From the NCBI RefSeq assembly GCF_017539065.1, contig NZ_JAFYHP010000031.1, positions 1-64,000 of the forward strand: a stretch of DNA of 64,000 nt, in the 5' to 3' direction. The translations under genes and the position numbers were made by a program. The stretch comes from Methanobrevibacter sp. GTDB taxonomy: Archaea; Methanobacteriota; Methanobacteria; Methanobacteriales; Methanobacteriaceae. This document shows, in pieces, positions 50,583 through 61,300 of this stretch. The notes below the pieces were generated by a model that searched no databases, was not told the origin of the DNA, and saw only the letters and a program-made list of their open reading frames with translations. Each line of letters starts with the position of its first letter. Position 1 is the stretch's first letter.

Positions 50583-51248
50583 ATGACTAAAAGAATCGAT
50601 TTACATATGCACAGTTTATTTAGTGATGGGGAATTATTACCCTCCGAACTTGCAAGAAGAGCTTTAAAACTAGACCATGAAGTGATTGCAATTACAGACC
50701 ATGTTGACTGGTCAAATGTTGACACCATACCTGCCATTCAAGATGCCATTGATGACATTAATGCCAACTGGGACATTACAGTAGTGTTAGGTGCTGAAGT
50801 TACACATGCCCCATGCGAATCCATCGATGCGATTGCGGCACGTGCAAAGGATTTGGGTGCTAAAATCGTTGTGGTTCACGGTGAAACATTAAACGAACCT
50901 GTTACACCTGGCACCAACCGTGCGGCAGTTGAATCCGAGAATGTCGATATCCTTGGACATCCCGGATTAATCACAAAAGAGGAAGCTGAAATCGCTCTTG
51001 AAAATGATATTTATTTAGAAATCTCCGCACGTAAGGGACACTGCCTCGGCAACGGCCATGTTGCAAACATTGCGCGTGAAGTTGGAAACAGACTACTTGT
51101 GGATACCGATACCCATGCTCCAAGCGATTTGATTACCTTTGACAAATCATATGAAATCGCCTTAGGCGCAGGATTAAGCCATGATGAAGCTATGGCTGCC
51201 ATTGTTGACAACCCTCGTGAATTACTTAAAAGCAAAGGAATCTTATGA
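50583..51248 (+). CDS. PHP-domain phosphoesterase
   Basis: A 221-residue metal-dependent phosphoesterase related to histidinol phosphatase and the YcdX group. Metal ligands are visible in [12 protein letters not shown] (H-x-H), [23 protein letters not shown] and the C-terminal [10 protein letters not shown]. The natural substrate is uncertain. It overlaps the DUF2115 gene by 4 bp (ATGA). Confidence 0.88.
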   Translation: MTKRIDLHMHSLFSDGELLPSELARRALKLDHEVIAITDHVDWSNVDTIPAIQDAIDDINANWDITVVLGAEVTHAPCESIDAIAARAKDLGAKIVVVHGETLNEPVTPGTNRAAVESENVDILGHPGLITKEEAEIALENDIYLEISARKGHCLGNGHVANIAREVGNRLLVDTDTHAPSDLITFDKSYEIALGAGLSHDEAMAAIVDNPRELLKSKGIL

Positions 51249-51712
51249 AAGCGTCAAAATTATTGTCAATGATAAGAAAGGATTTGAAGAATTATCCGAT
51301 TGATTATTTGAGAAACAAGGTAACCGACCCAAGGTACAGAGATCCGTTAACCAAAAAGCTTGCCAAATACAATTCAGGCGTTTATGATGAGATATATTCT
51401 ACCGAAATTGTTGACGATTTTGAAATCAAGGATAAAGTTATAAAAAATATCCGCTCCGACATTGGATTTTACTTCGACAGATATGCCGGAGGAGATGATC
51501 AAACCAAAAGATTTACAGAAAATATTTCTCTATATCTGGCATTGATTGCAAAAAAGCCTCTTCATCCCTTTTCTGATGACAAAAAAGATGACGTATATTA
51601 TCAGGATGGAACTTATTACTGCAAAACTCGCATGACTGCAATTCATGATGAAAAATCACTCTGCAGATACTGTGTATGTAAAAATGTGGGATTTAGTGGG
51701 ATGTTTTACTAA
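51245..51712 (+). CDS. DUF2115 (UPF0305) protein
   Basis: A 155-residue methanogen protein of unknown function. The C-terminal part has the family pattern: [17 protein letters not shown], then [23 protein letters not shown] with four cysteines likely to bind metal. It is translationally coupled to the PHP phosphoesterase. Its 3' end overlaps the convergent glycosyltransferase gene by 20 bp. Family assignment is from the LHP...C...C-x2-C-x-C layout. Confidence 0.78.
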   Translation: MKASKLLSMIRKDLKNYPIDYLRNKVTDPRYRDPLTKKLAKYNSGVYDEIYSTEIVDDFEIKDKVIKNIRSDIGFYFDRYAGGDDQTKRFTENISLYLALIAKKPLHPFSDDKKDDVYYQDGTYYCKTRMTAIHDEKSLCRYCVCKNVGFSGMFY

Positions 51713-52664
51713 ATTCCCCATAATCTTTTGATTCTAAAACATCTAAAAAGAACTTCTTTTTTACTGGACCCAATTGAACTAAAAAGTCCTCATAATATGG
51801 ACTTCGTTTAATTTGTTCGTAGTCCTTTTTAATTAAATCAAACATATGGGACTTATGTTTTAATGGCATGTCCCTTAAAGCAAATCGAGGACCATTGATT
51901 TTATAGGCAAGCAGGTCAAACTTGTATGTATCATACCATCCATTTTCAATGAAAATCTTCATTAGCACCTGCCCCGCAGGAACTGTATCGAAAAACTTCT
52001 CGTCGACCACATTGGTTATTGACTTTTCATGCTTTCTTCGAACATAGAGATGCTTTTTAACAATTGAGATTTTTTGGGCCTTTAAGTAAACATGATAAAA
52101 AAAGGGCATATCCTCAAAAAAGATTCCTTCAGGAAACTGTGCATCGATTGATTTGAGGAACTGTCTATTGTATATCTTCTGGCATACCCCAACAGACAAG
52201 TCAAAAATTGAACCGGGAGTTTCCTGTGGTTTAAAAGCCCTGTTTTCAAAGCTTTCATCAAATGTTTTCATGTCAAACCAGTCATTTTCATAGAAAACTT
52301 CCTCATCCCAGTTAATCATCTGGAAAAAAGTCAAATCGGCATCGAATCTTGTAATTTCACCATAAGCTATTTCCAGCGCATCCGGACAGAACCAGTCATC
52401 GGAATCAAGATACATCACATAATCCCCTTTGGCCATCTTTAAAGCATTGTTTCTTGCAGCCCCCGGCCCAAGGTTTTCCTGATTGATTAATCTGATTCTT
52501 TTATCTGTGAATTCATTGATGATTTTTAGTGTATTGTCTGTTGATCCATCGTTTACGATAATCAATTCAAAATCAGTGAATGTTTGAGCTAGTACGCTTT
52601 CAATAGCTTTTCTAATATACCTTTGGGAATTATAAGCCGGTAAAATCACAGATATTTTAACCAT
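51693..52664 (-). CDS. Family 2 glycosyltransferase
   Basis: About 323 residues. KISVILPAYNSQRYI, IIVNDGSTDNTLKIIN, GPGAARNNALKMAKGDYVMYLDSDDW and an EDMPFFYHVYLKA acidic segment show a complete GT-A domain for surface glycan assembly. No membrane segment. I chose the ATG at MVKISV because that matches the usual family start; an in-frame ATG 20 codons upstream has no ribosome site. Last gene of the surface-polymer cluster. Confidence 0.85.
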   Translation of the reverse strand: MVKISVILPAYNSQRYIRKAIESVLAQTFTDFELIIVNDGSTDNTLKIINEFTDKRIRLINQENLGPGAARNNALKMAKGDYVMYLDSDDWFCPDALEIAYGEITRFDADLTFFQMINWDEEVFYENDWFDMKTFDESFENRAFKPQETPGSIFDLSVGVCQKIYNRQFLKSIDAQFPEGIFFEDMPFFYHVYLKAQKISIVKKHLYVRRKHEKSITNVVDEKFFDTVPAGQVLMKIFIENGWYDTYKFDLLAYKINGPRFALRDMPLKHKSHMFDLIKKDYEQIKRSPYYEDFLVQLGPVKKKFFLDVLESKDYGEFSKTSH

Positions 52665-52746
52665 ATTAATAGATTTAAAAGTAACTCTATATAAATTTGT
52701 ATTAAGAATGCAAATCTTTTTCATGGAGAACTTGAATCATTATTTT

Positions 52747-55700
52747 CTAGAAAAATTTAATGAAAAACCATGCCAATTTTAACACGATTTGATTAAATAA
52801 TCCCAAAATATAATTTCCATCATTATTCTTAAACGCTTCATTAAAAATTTTCTCGGAGGAATTCGCACATTCATATTGATTGAACTTTTCTTGGAATCTG
52901 CGCCTATCTGATTTAAATTCCTCATCGATTTTGTCAATATTGATTATTGTATCCTCTAGCTCTTCATAAGTGTATACGATAGGACCAGGGTTATATTCTT
53001 CCAAATCAAAATAGATACCGCGAATACTATTAACATATTCGTCCATATCATAAGTGAATAGAATTATCGGCCTGTCCAAAATAGCATAATCAAACATTGC
53101 AGAAGAGTAATCTGTTATGAGAATATCTGATACCAAATATAATTCTTCCATTGATCCATATTTTGAGAAATCATAAACGAAATCATTATCCTCAAGTTCA
53201 GTTAAACCTTTTCCTGCAAAATGGTGCATCCTCAACAATAAGATATATTCATCAGATAAATTTTCCTTAAATGATTTTAAATCAATCATAAAGTCAAAAT
53301 CATTTCTTAAACGCCATGTTGGCGCATATAAGATTACTTTTTTATCCAATGGCAGATTCATTTTTTGCTTTAATTCATTGATATCCTTTTCATTATCTTT
53401 TGAGTATAGAATGTCATTTCTAGGATAGCCGACTTTTAGAATGTTTCCTTTATATTCAAAGCATCTTTTGGTAAGGCCTGAAACGTAATCGCTTTGAACC
53501 AATAGATAATCCCAACGTGCACATCTTTCAACAAATTCCTCTTGTTCTTTTTTAGTTACAAATTCTGTTGGAATATCCAATCCAAATGATTTTAAAGGAG
53601 TTCCATGCATGGTTTGTATATAAACCTGACCGTCTCTTTTAATGAAGTCATTTTCAAAATTGGCATTGTCCATGAAATATTTAGAAGTGGCCAGATAGAA
53701 GTAATATTCTAAAGAGTACTTTCTAACGCGAATTCCATCGCCGGTAATGTGTTTATGCTCATCATCAAATGACCAGACACATTCATAATCCGGATAATTT
53801 TCATTAATATACTCATAGAAATATCTAGGGTTACAATTAAATTGTTTTGACCACAATGATTCAAACATTATGCGTTTCGGATGAATTGGTAAATTTCTAA
53901 ACTTTTTATATTTGGTGTTGACCAGTTCTTTTCGTTTAAGCTTTGTATTTAAATTCTTTGGCCATTTTCTATTGGACTTAATTCTTAATACGCTTTTACC
54001 GCTTCTATATAATTTATAATCATACAATTCTTCTGAGTATGTATGTGAGAATAAACCTGACAGGAATGCCTGTGTTCTGACAATTTCCCCATCAAAATCA
54101 TATTTGATATATAAATCATAGACTCCATGGCTAAGGTTATCCAGAATCTTTTTATCTGAAAAGTCAAAATTGAATTCGACCTTATTGTCACTTACTATAG
54201 TTCCATCAGCCAATAGAATATCTTCAAAATTGATTTCATCCAACACATATAGCGCTGCAGATTTTAGATTGCTTAAATCTTTGGTGTGGACATCAACATC
54301 AATGTTAATAATTTCATTATGGCCATCTATTTTTGAAATCACAGACAGATTATTGAATTTTTGAATATCAAAGTGATAATCCCTTAAAGCGTTGATGGTC
54401 AATTGCCCGGCTTTGGAAGTTAAATATAATTGTTTTTTTTCCTTATATACAATCGGCTCATCATCTTCATATCTAATCTGACCCAACGATGGTGAAAAAT
54501 TATCCAAAGATATTGAATAGATTTGCTTTTCATCATCATAACTTAAAGGTATTCTCCTTGCATCGTTAATCAGGTCCTCATCATAACATAAAAACAAATC
54601 CCCATTATACATCGGACTGTGAATGCATAATTGACCGTCGTCTATGATGACATTTTCATAACAGTACTTTATAGGCTTAACATTCAAGATTAGTTCATCA
54701 TATTCGTCATAGTCGATGAATATGTAATTATCCTCATAAATTCTGGCTTTTAAATAACTTGTTGTCCTGACATTCTTTTTAAGATGGCATAGGAAATAGT
54801 TATAATCGATGCTATCCTGTTTAAAGTTTACCAAAATCCTATTTTCTCCAATGAAATTAGGATTGTCGATAATTTCATCATAAGGAACCTGAACTTCAAA
54901 ACCTGCTGAATCATATGAGAAATTATCCCCATACTTTATATTAAACTTAGACAAATCGCCGGTTTTTACATTCGTGAATTCCAATGGTATTTTATCGTGA
55001 GATTCGCTGTTATATAAATAGAATGAATATTCCCTGTCATCAAAGTCATCATCCTTTAATCCTGGCATGACGAAAAAGCCTCTAACACTTAGTTTGTTCT
55101 TCTTTAATGCCACCTTCTGAATAAATTTAACCTCATAACCATTTTTAATATACTTATCAATACAGAAAGGAGATGTCTTAAATATTTTTTCATCCACATC
55201 AATCATCAAATGATTATTCTGCGAATAAACTTTGGTGAATTTTAAATCCTTCCTTTCAAAATTAATCAGGTCAACTAATTTATCAAACTCATCATTCAGC
55301 AGATATTCATATTTCAATCTGTCAATTTCATTTAGATAATCCAGCTTATTAAAATCAATGTCATTTTCTTTGATGTAATTAATTAATAAATTTCTGTAAT
55401 CCCTTGATTCCTCTTCGGATAATTTATTTAAACTATCAACGTACATCTTTAAATCTATTTCTAACCATTTGGTGAGTTTAGTTTCAAATAAATACTTTTC
55501 AGAAACATTTTTTTTAAAGAAATCATCAACCATCCTCATAACGGTCAATCTATCGGATAAATTTTTAGATTGATCTGTTGTCTGGGTGATAGATTTAGAT
55601 TTTCCTTCTCGGATTCTCCATAAATAGCAAGTTTCATAGACTATGGAAACCTTATTTGCCAAATAATGCATCGGCATGGTCACCGGAATATCCTCATAAA

Positions 55701-56268
55701 GAATACCTTCCGGAAACTTGAAATTATGCTTATCCCAAAAACTGCGTTTAATCATTTTATTCCATGCAGTTGTATCATAAAATAGTTCCGGTGATTCAGT
55801 CATGTGAGTTACTTCTTTGAATCCTGAAAATGCAGTTTTATGGATTTTAATACGTTTGAATTTTTTAGAGTTGAATCTTGTTACATTACCTATTGTCATA
55901 TCGACATTATTCTTTACAGCTGATTTGTACATCCTTTCATAAGCTTTTGGAGTGACCAAATCATCTGAATCCAAGAAAATTATATAATCCCCTTCAGCAA
56001 ATTCGCACCCGTAATTTCTGGCATGCCCCAATCCCTGGTTTTCTTCATAGATGTACTCAAAATTTTCATATTTATTTGAATATTCCTTTGCAATTGAAGC
56101 GCTGTCATCTGTTGATCCATCATCAATTAATAAAACCTGAAGGTTTCTCTCATATCCATCAGTCAACTCCAGATTATTAATTGTTTGCATTGCAACAGAA
56201 TCTAAACACTCATGCAAGAATTCCTGTACATTATAAACAGGTATTATAACACTAACTCTAGTTTTCAT
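52747..56268 (-). CDS. GT2-TagF fusion: glycosyltransferase plus CDP-glycerol glycerophosphotransferase
   Basis: A 1173-residue bifunctional enzyme for a surface polymer. Residues 1 to about 330 are a GT2 domain (VSVIIPVYNVQEFL, LIDDGSTDDSAS, IIFLDSDDL). Residues about 340-790 are a beta-rich middle of unknown fold. Residues about 800-1150 are a Glyphos_transf (TagF-like) domain: QTMHGTPLKSFG with His888, ILYAPTWRLR, LLRMHHF with His1015, ITDYSSAMFDYA and RPIILFTYD. Those histidines correspond to the catalytic pair of bacterial TagF. Together they could build a glycerol- or polyol-phosphate-linked glycan. It is a paralogue of the 58383 gene. Confidence 0.88.
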   Translation of the reverse strand: MKTRVSVIIPVYNVQEFLHECLDSVAMQTINNLELTDGYERNLQVLLIDDGSTDDSASIAKEYSNKYENFEYIYEENQGLGHARNYGCEFAEGDYIIFLDSDDLVTPKAYERMYKSAVKNNVDMTIGNVTRFNSKKFKRIKIHKTAFSGFKEVTHMTESPELFYDTTAWNKMIKRSFWDKHNFKFPEGILYEDIPVTMPMHYLANKVSIVYETCYLWRIREGKSKSITQTTDQSKNLSDRLTVMRMVDDFFKKNVSEKYLFETKLTKWLEIDLKMYVDSLNKLSEEESRDYRNLLINYIKENDIDFNKLDYLNEIDRLKYEYLLNDEFDKLVDLINFERKDLKFTKVYSQNNHLMIDVDEKIFKTSPFCIDKYIKNGYEVKFIQKVALKKNKLSVRGFFVMPGLKDDDFDDREYSFYLYNSESHDKIPLEFTNVKTGDLSKFNIKYGDNFSYDSAGFEVQVPYDEIIDNPNFIGENRILVNFKQDSIDYNYFLCHLKKNVRTTSYLKARIYEDNYIFIDYDEYDELILNVKPIKYCYENVIIDDGQLCIHSPMYNGDLFLCYDEDLINDARRIPLSYDDEKQIYSISLDNFSPSLGQIRYEDDEPIVYKEKKQLYLTSKAGQLTINALRDYHFDIQKFNNLSVISKIDGHNEIINIDVDVHTKDLSNLKSAALYVLDEINFEDILLADGTIVSDNKVEFNFDFSDKKILDNLSHGVYDLYIKYDFDGEIVRTQAFLSGLFSHTYSEELYDYKLYRSGKSVLRIKSNRKWPKNLNTKLKRKELVNTKYKKFRNLPIHPKRIMFESLWSKQFNCNPRYFYEYINENYPDYECVWSFDDEHKHITGDGIRVRKYSLEYYFYLATSKYFMDNANFENDFIKRDGQVYIQTMHGTPLKSFGLDIPTEFVTKKEQEEFVERCARWDYLLVQSDYVSGLTKRCFEYKGNILKVGYPRNDILYSKDNEKDINELKQKMNLPLDKKVILYAPTWRLRNDFDFMIDLKSFKENLSDEYILLLRMHHFAGKGLTELEDNDFVYDFSKYGSMEELYLVSDILITDYSSAMFDYAILDRPIILFTYDMDEYVNSIRGIYFDLEEYNPGPIVYTYEELEDTIINIDKIDEEFKSDRRRFQEKFNQYECANSSEKIFNEAFKNNDGNYILGLFNQIVLKLAWFFIKFF

Positions 56269-56431
56269 TTAATAACTCACTAATTTATTATAATATATTT
56301 TTTTCAATAATACTATTTATAATTAATATACTATGAAAAATCAGTCTCGTAAATAATTAAAATGATTAAAAAATATAATAATTTAAATCAAGAGGAATTA
56401 TTAACTTTAAATATAATTACTTCAAGTGTGC

Positions 56432-58369
56432 CTAAGATTTGATTTTTTTAACTATTTTTTTAAAAAAATTTTTTGTTTTATCTGAAAATTTAATATTTAT
56501 ATTGGATTTAGACTTAAGGCGTTTATTTTTCTTAGTTAGAGATTTATTTTTTTTCTTTAATGTTTTAACTTCAGTATTCAGTTCATTAATTTTTTCAACA
56601 GGAGTATAAGGTTGAAATTTAATTCTTACCTTATTTTTAGAATTCTTGATTCTAATATCATAACTTTTGTTAAGTTGCTTAAAAGACTTTGAAACAGAAA
56701 TCTTATTGTAGTCTCCTATTAAATCCAATTCCCAATTCTTCAAAGGAGCTTTAAGAAAATCCTCATAATTTATTTCAATGCAAAAATGATCTTTGTTATA
56801 TGTAATTGGATATTCAAAAGTATTAAAGTTAAAATAATCCTTTAATAAGATTTTTTCAAATTTGACACCGGAGTGTCCGGTAAATTGAAATTTATCCCCA
56901 GAAAATTTTATGTCTTCAATAAGAAAATCAATTTTCTTTCTTCTTTTTTTATTTAATCTTAAAAATCCTCTTTTGTCACGGGAAACATCAATAAAATAAT
57001 CTTCAAAAATTAAAGTTTTATGCAAATCCGTTTCCATTAAAGATTGTTGTTTAGAATTATTCCCATATTGTGTCATAATTAAGTTTTCGCCAATATTTAG
57101 GAAATCAATCGGGAAAACTAATTGATTTTTCTTAAAAAACTCTTTAAATATAACAATATCACTTACTTTTGGGTTTTTAATTATGAATTTAAGTTTATTA
57201 TTTTTAATCTTTTGTAAAAATGGAATATTATTCTGAAAATTAATTTTTATATCTTCATTATCTGAAGTAATTTTTAATGCATAAGATTTCAATTTTCCAT
57301 TTTCTGCATCTTCTTCAAAATCAAACATTTCAATGTATTTTTCATCAATATTAAGAGGTATATCGGGATTTTTTTCTAAATCCTTGGAGATTAACTCTGA
57401 TAAATCATCCCAATCCTTATTTTTTAACATTTTATAAAATACTTTATAATAATTATTTAAATCATTGAAAAATTCCTCTGGAACTAGATTAACTAATTTA
57501 TTTGCACCTTCAAAAATATAAATATGCTCATCCTTAGAATAACTTTTTATTCTGCTCATATAAAATGGAATATCCAATGTTAACCATTTTAAATATTTTT
57601 TACTTAAAATTTCCTTACTTTCTATATTGTCATTTAATAAATTTTTTACCATTACGGCCATTTTATATAATTCTTCTCCACGATTGATATCATGAGATTG
57701 GGAAATGGAAGTATTTGGAGCACCCATTCTCCAACAATAAACTCCATCCTTTAAAACTGACACTGATTTTGCTTTAATATATACTTCAGTGGAAAAAATA
57801 TTATCTTCAAAAATTACCCTTCCATCATAAAAATTAAGATTATTTTCATCTAAAAATTCTTTTTTATATAATTTATTCCAAACCGGCATATCCCAAATTA
57901 AATTAGAATAATCATTTAATGTAACATTATATAAGTTTTCTTCCAAACTATTGAAAACATAATCGCTAATAACATGAGCCCAAGGTTTATTTTCATTATA
58001 TCGGAAGAAATTTGCAGTTACAACATCATTATCATACATTGATGCAATTTGATACATTTTTTCCAATGCATCATGGATTAAATAATCATCTGAATCCATA
58101 AAATAGATATAGTCTCCTTTAGCATAATTTAACCCATAATTTCTAGTAACTGATAAACCTTCATTCTCTTTATGGAATGAATAAAAATTTTCATAATCTA
58201 ACGCATATTTTTCAATAATATATCTAGAATTATCAGTAGACCCATCATCAATCATTAAAACCTCAATATATTCTAAAAATGTTTGATTGACAATACTATC
58301 TAATGCATCTTCAAGATAAGTTTCAACATTATAAACTGGTACAATAACAGAAATTTTCGGGTTACTCAT
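56432..58369 (-). CDS. Family 2 glycosyltransferase with beta-rich middle and coiled-coil tail
   Basis: A 645-residue protein. The N-terminal GT2 domain has ISVIVPVYNVETYL, MIDDGSTDNSRYII, IYFMDSDDYL and VIFEDNIFSTEVYIKA. The middle (about 350-580) resembles the beta-rich part of the neighbouring fusion proteins but no TagF domain follows. The C-terminus is instead a lysine-rich coiled-coil (LKKKNKSLTKKNKRLKSK). It lies 13 nt after the 58383 gene with a weak TTGAT before the ATG, so both are probably on one transcript. Confidence 0.85.
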   Translation of the reverse strand: MSNPKISVIVPVYNVETYLEDALDSIVNQTFLEYIEVLMIDDGSTDNSRYIIEKYALDYENFYSFHKENEGLSVTRNYGLNYAKGDYIYFMDSDDYLIHDALEKMYQIASMYDNDVVTANFFRYNENKPWAHVISDYVFNSLEENLYNVTLNDYSNLIWDMPVWNKLYKKEFLDENNLNFYDGRVIFEDNIFSTEVYIKAKSVSVLKDGVYCWRMGAPNTSISQSHDINRGEELYKMAVMVKNLLNDNIESKEILSKKYLKWLTLDIPFYMSRIKSYSKDEHIYIFEGANKLVNLVPEEFFNDLNNYYKVFYKMLKNKDWDDLSELISKDLEKNPDIPLNIDEKYIEMFDFEEDAENGKLKSYALKITSDNEDIKINFQNNIPFLQKIKNNKLKFIIKNPKVSDIVIFKEFFKKNQLVFPIDFLNIGENLIMTQYGNNSKQQSLMETDLHKTLIFEDYFIDVSRDKRGFLRLNKKRRKKIDFLIEDIKFSGDKFQFTGHSGVKFEKILLKDYFNFNTFEYPITYNKDHFCIEINYEDFLKAPLKNWELDLIGDYNKISVSKSFKQLNKSYDIRIKNSKNKVRIKFQPYTPVEKINELNTEVKTLKKKNKSLTKKNKRLKSKSNINIKFSDKTKNFFKKIVKKIKS

Positions 58370-58382
58370 AATATCAACATAT

Positions 58383-61300
58383 TTATACTGATTTAATTAT
58401 CCAATAAGCTATTTTTGAATAAATATCTTTTAATTTATTAATAATCTCATTAGTTTTTTGATCCTTAGTCATTACATTAAAAATTTGTTCTGATGAATTT
58501 TCACTTTCATATTGGTTAAATCTTTCTTTAAATTCCCTTCTAAATGGTTTATATTTCTCATCGATTTGATTAATATTAATTATTGTATTTTCCAAATCTT
58601 TAGAGGTATATACGATTGGACCAGGTTTAATCTCTTCAAGATCTAAATAAATTCCACGAATATTTTTAGTATAATCTTCTAAATCATATGCAAACAAGAT
58701 TATCGGCCTATCCAAAATCGCATAATCAAACATTGCAGAAGAGTAATCGGATATTAATATATCTGAAATTAAATATAACTCTTCCATAGAATTATATTCT
58801 GAAAAATCATAAACAAACTCATCGTTTTCAAATTGATCAGAGCCGCTGCCTGCAAAATGGTGTGTTCTTAAAATTAACACATAATCATCAGATAAATTTT
58901 TTTTAAATGAACCTAAATCAATTGCTAAATCAAATTTATCTCTTAAACGCCATGTAGGAGCATATAGAATGACTTTTTTATTTAATGGAAGGCCTAATCT
59001 CTCTTTTAATTCATTAATTGATTTTTCATTATTTCTTGAATATAATATGTCCGTTCTTGGATAACCCGCTTTTAATAAATTGCCCTCATATAAGAAACAT
59101 CTTTTACTTAAATCAGCTGCATAATCACTTTGCACCAAAAGATAATCCCAACGCGCACATCTATCTATGAAATTTTTTCTACCTTCATTTGTTGTAAATT
59201 CAGTAGGAATATCTAATCCGAAAGTCTTTAAAGGAGTTCCATGCATTGTTTGAATATAAACTTGTTCATCTCTTTTTATATATTCATCTTCAAAATTAAC
59301 ATTATCCATTAGATATTTAGAAGTTGCTAAATAATAATAATATTTCAAAGAGAATTTCCTTACTCGTTTCGCATTTCCTTCAATTCGTATATGCTCGTCA
59401 TCAAGTGACCATATACATTCGTAATCAGGATAATTTTCATTAATATACTCATAGAAATATCTTGGATTACAATTATAATCTTTTCCCCACAATGATTCAA
59501 ACATTACCCGTTTTTTATTAATTGGTAAACGACGGAACAATTTATATTTATTTAATGAATCAAGACGTTTTTTAGCTGTATCTTCATGTTTTGCCCATTC
59601 TTTACTAGATTTAATCCTTAAATTACCTTTAGCGGCGCGGTAAATTTTATATTTAAATAATCCTTTAGCATGATGATAATTATACGGATTGAATAAATAT
59701 AATGGTGTTGAAAAAATTGAGTTTTCCAACTCATAAACTACTTTAAAATCATGATATCCTCCATAAATATTTTTCAAAAGCGATTCATTATTAAGATTAA
59801 ACTTAAAAGTTATTTTCTTATTATTTTCTGATAATATTCCTTTTGAGAAAAATGCATCTTTATAATTTTTATTGTCCTGAATAAAAAGATTTGCAGATTT
59901 CAATTTAGATATATCATTTACAGAATATAACTTAACATCAATACTGATATTCCCTGCATTCTCTGAAATATTTGAAACTAATGAGATATCATCACGCCTG
60001 CAAATATCAAAATGGTAATCCCGTAACATATTGATAATAATTTGTCCTTTATCAGAATGAAGATATAACTGTTTTTTTCTTTTAGATAGAATAGGGTTAC
60101 CATTTCCATATCTAATTTGACCCATATCTTTAGAAATTTTAGTAACATCAATTAAATAACAGTGCTTTGCATCATCATATTCCAATGGAATTTTATACTC
60201 ATCATTTATCGGATTTTTTTCATAAAATAAAAACATATCCCCGTTATAATTCGGACTATAGATAGATAACTGATTATTTTCAATTTCAACTTTTTCATAA
60301 CAATAATCTACTGGGGCAATCCTTAAAATTAGTTCTTTATTTACATCATAATCAAGAGCAAAATAATGATTCTTATATATTCTAGATTTCAATTTCTTAT
60401 TTTCCAAATTAACATATTTTGGAGTTACAAAATATTTATAAAGCACATCCTTTTGTCTAAAAATAACCTCGACCCTATTCTCTCCCATGAAATCCTCGTT
60501 ATTTATAAGTCTAGAAAAAGGGATGGTGAGAGTATAACCTGAAGATTCATAGGAAATATCATTTCCATATATATGCTTATAATTGGCCACATCCGGCGCT
60601 TTAGAATTTTTGAATTTAAGCGGAACTCTTTTATGAGTTTCACTATTAACCAAAAAGAAGGAATACTTTCTATCTTCAAAATTTTCATCTTTTAATCCTG
60701 GAATGACTGTAAAACCTTCAATTAAAATTTTATTTTTTTTCAATGCAACGTTAGTAGCCCTATTCCAAAAGTTATCAATTTTTCTAATATATTTATCTAT
60801 ACAGAAAGAAGAACACCCAAATATTTCTTCATCCACATCAATCATCAAATGTGAATTCTCATAATATCCTTTTGTTGATTTTAAATCAAACCACTCAAAA
60901 TTAACCAAATTAACTAATTGATCAATTTTATTATCCAATAAATATTCATATTTTAGTTGATCAATTTCATTTAAATAACTTAAATCCTCTAAATCGATAT
61001 TTTTTGTGATATAATCCTTAATCAAGTCACTGCACTCTATTATCTCCTCTTCGGATAAAGTTTTATAGTTCTGAATAAAAATCATTAAATCGACGCTAAG
61101 CCATTTGATAATTTTTTCATGTATCAAATTTGCTTGAGTAACATTTTCTTTGAAAAAATCATCGACAATACCCATTATATTGAGTCTATCTTTTAAATTT
61201 TGAATTTTGCTAATCTTTTGGGTAATGGACAGATTAGTTCCATCTCTTACTCTCCATAAATAGCAAGTTTCATTAATAATTGAAATTTTATTAGCATAAT

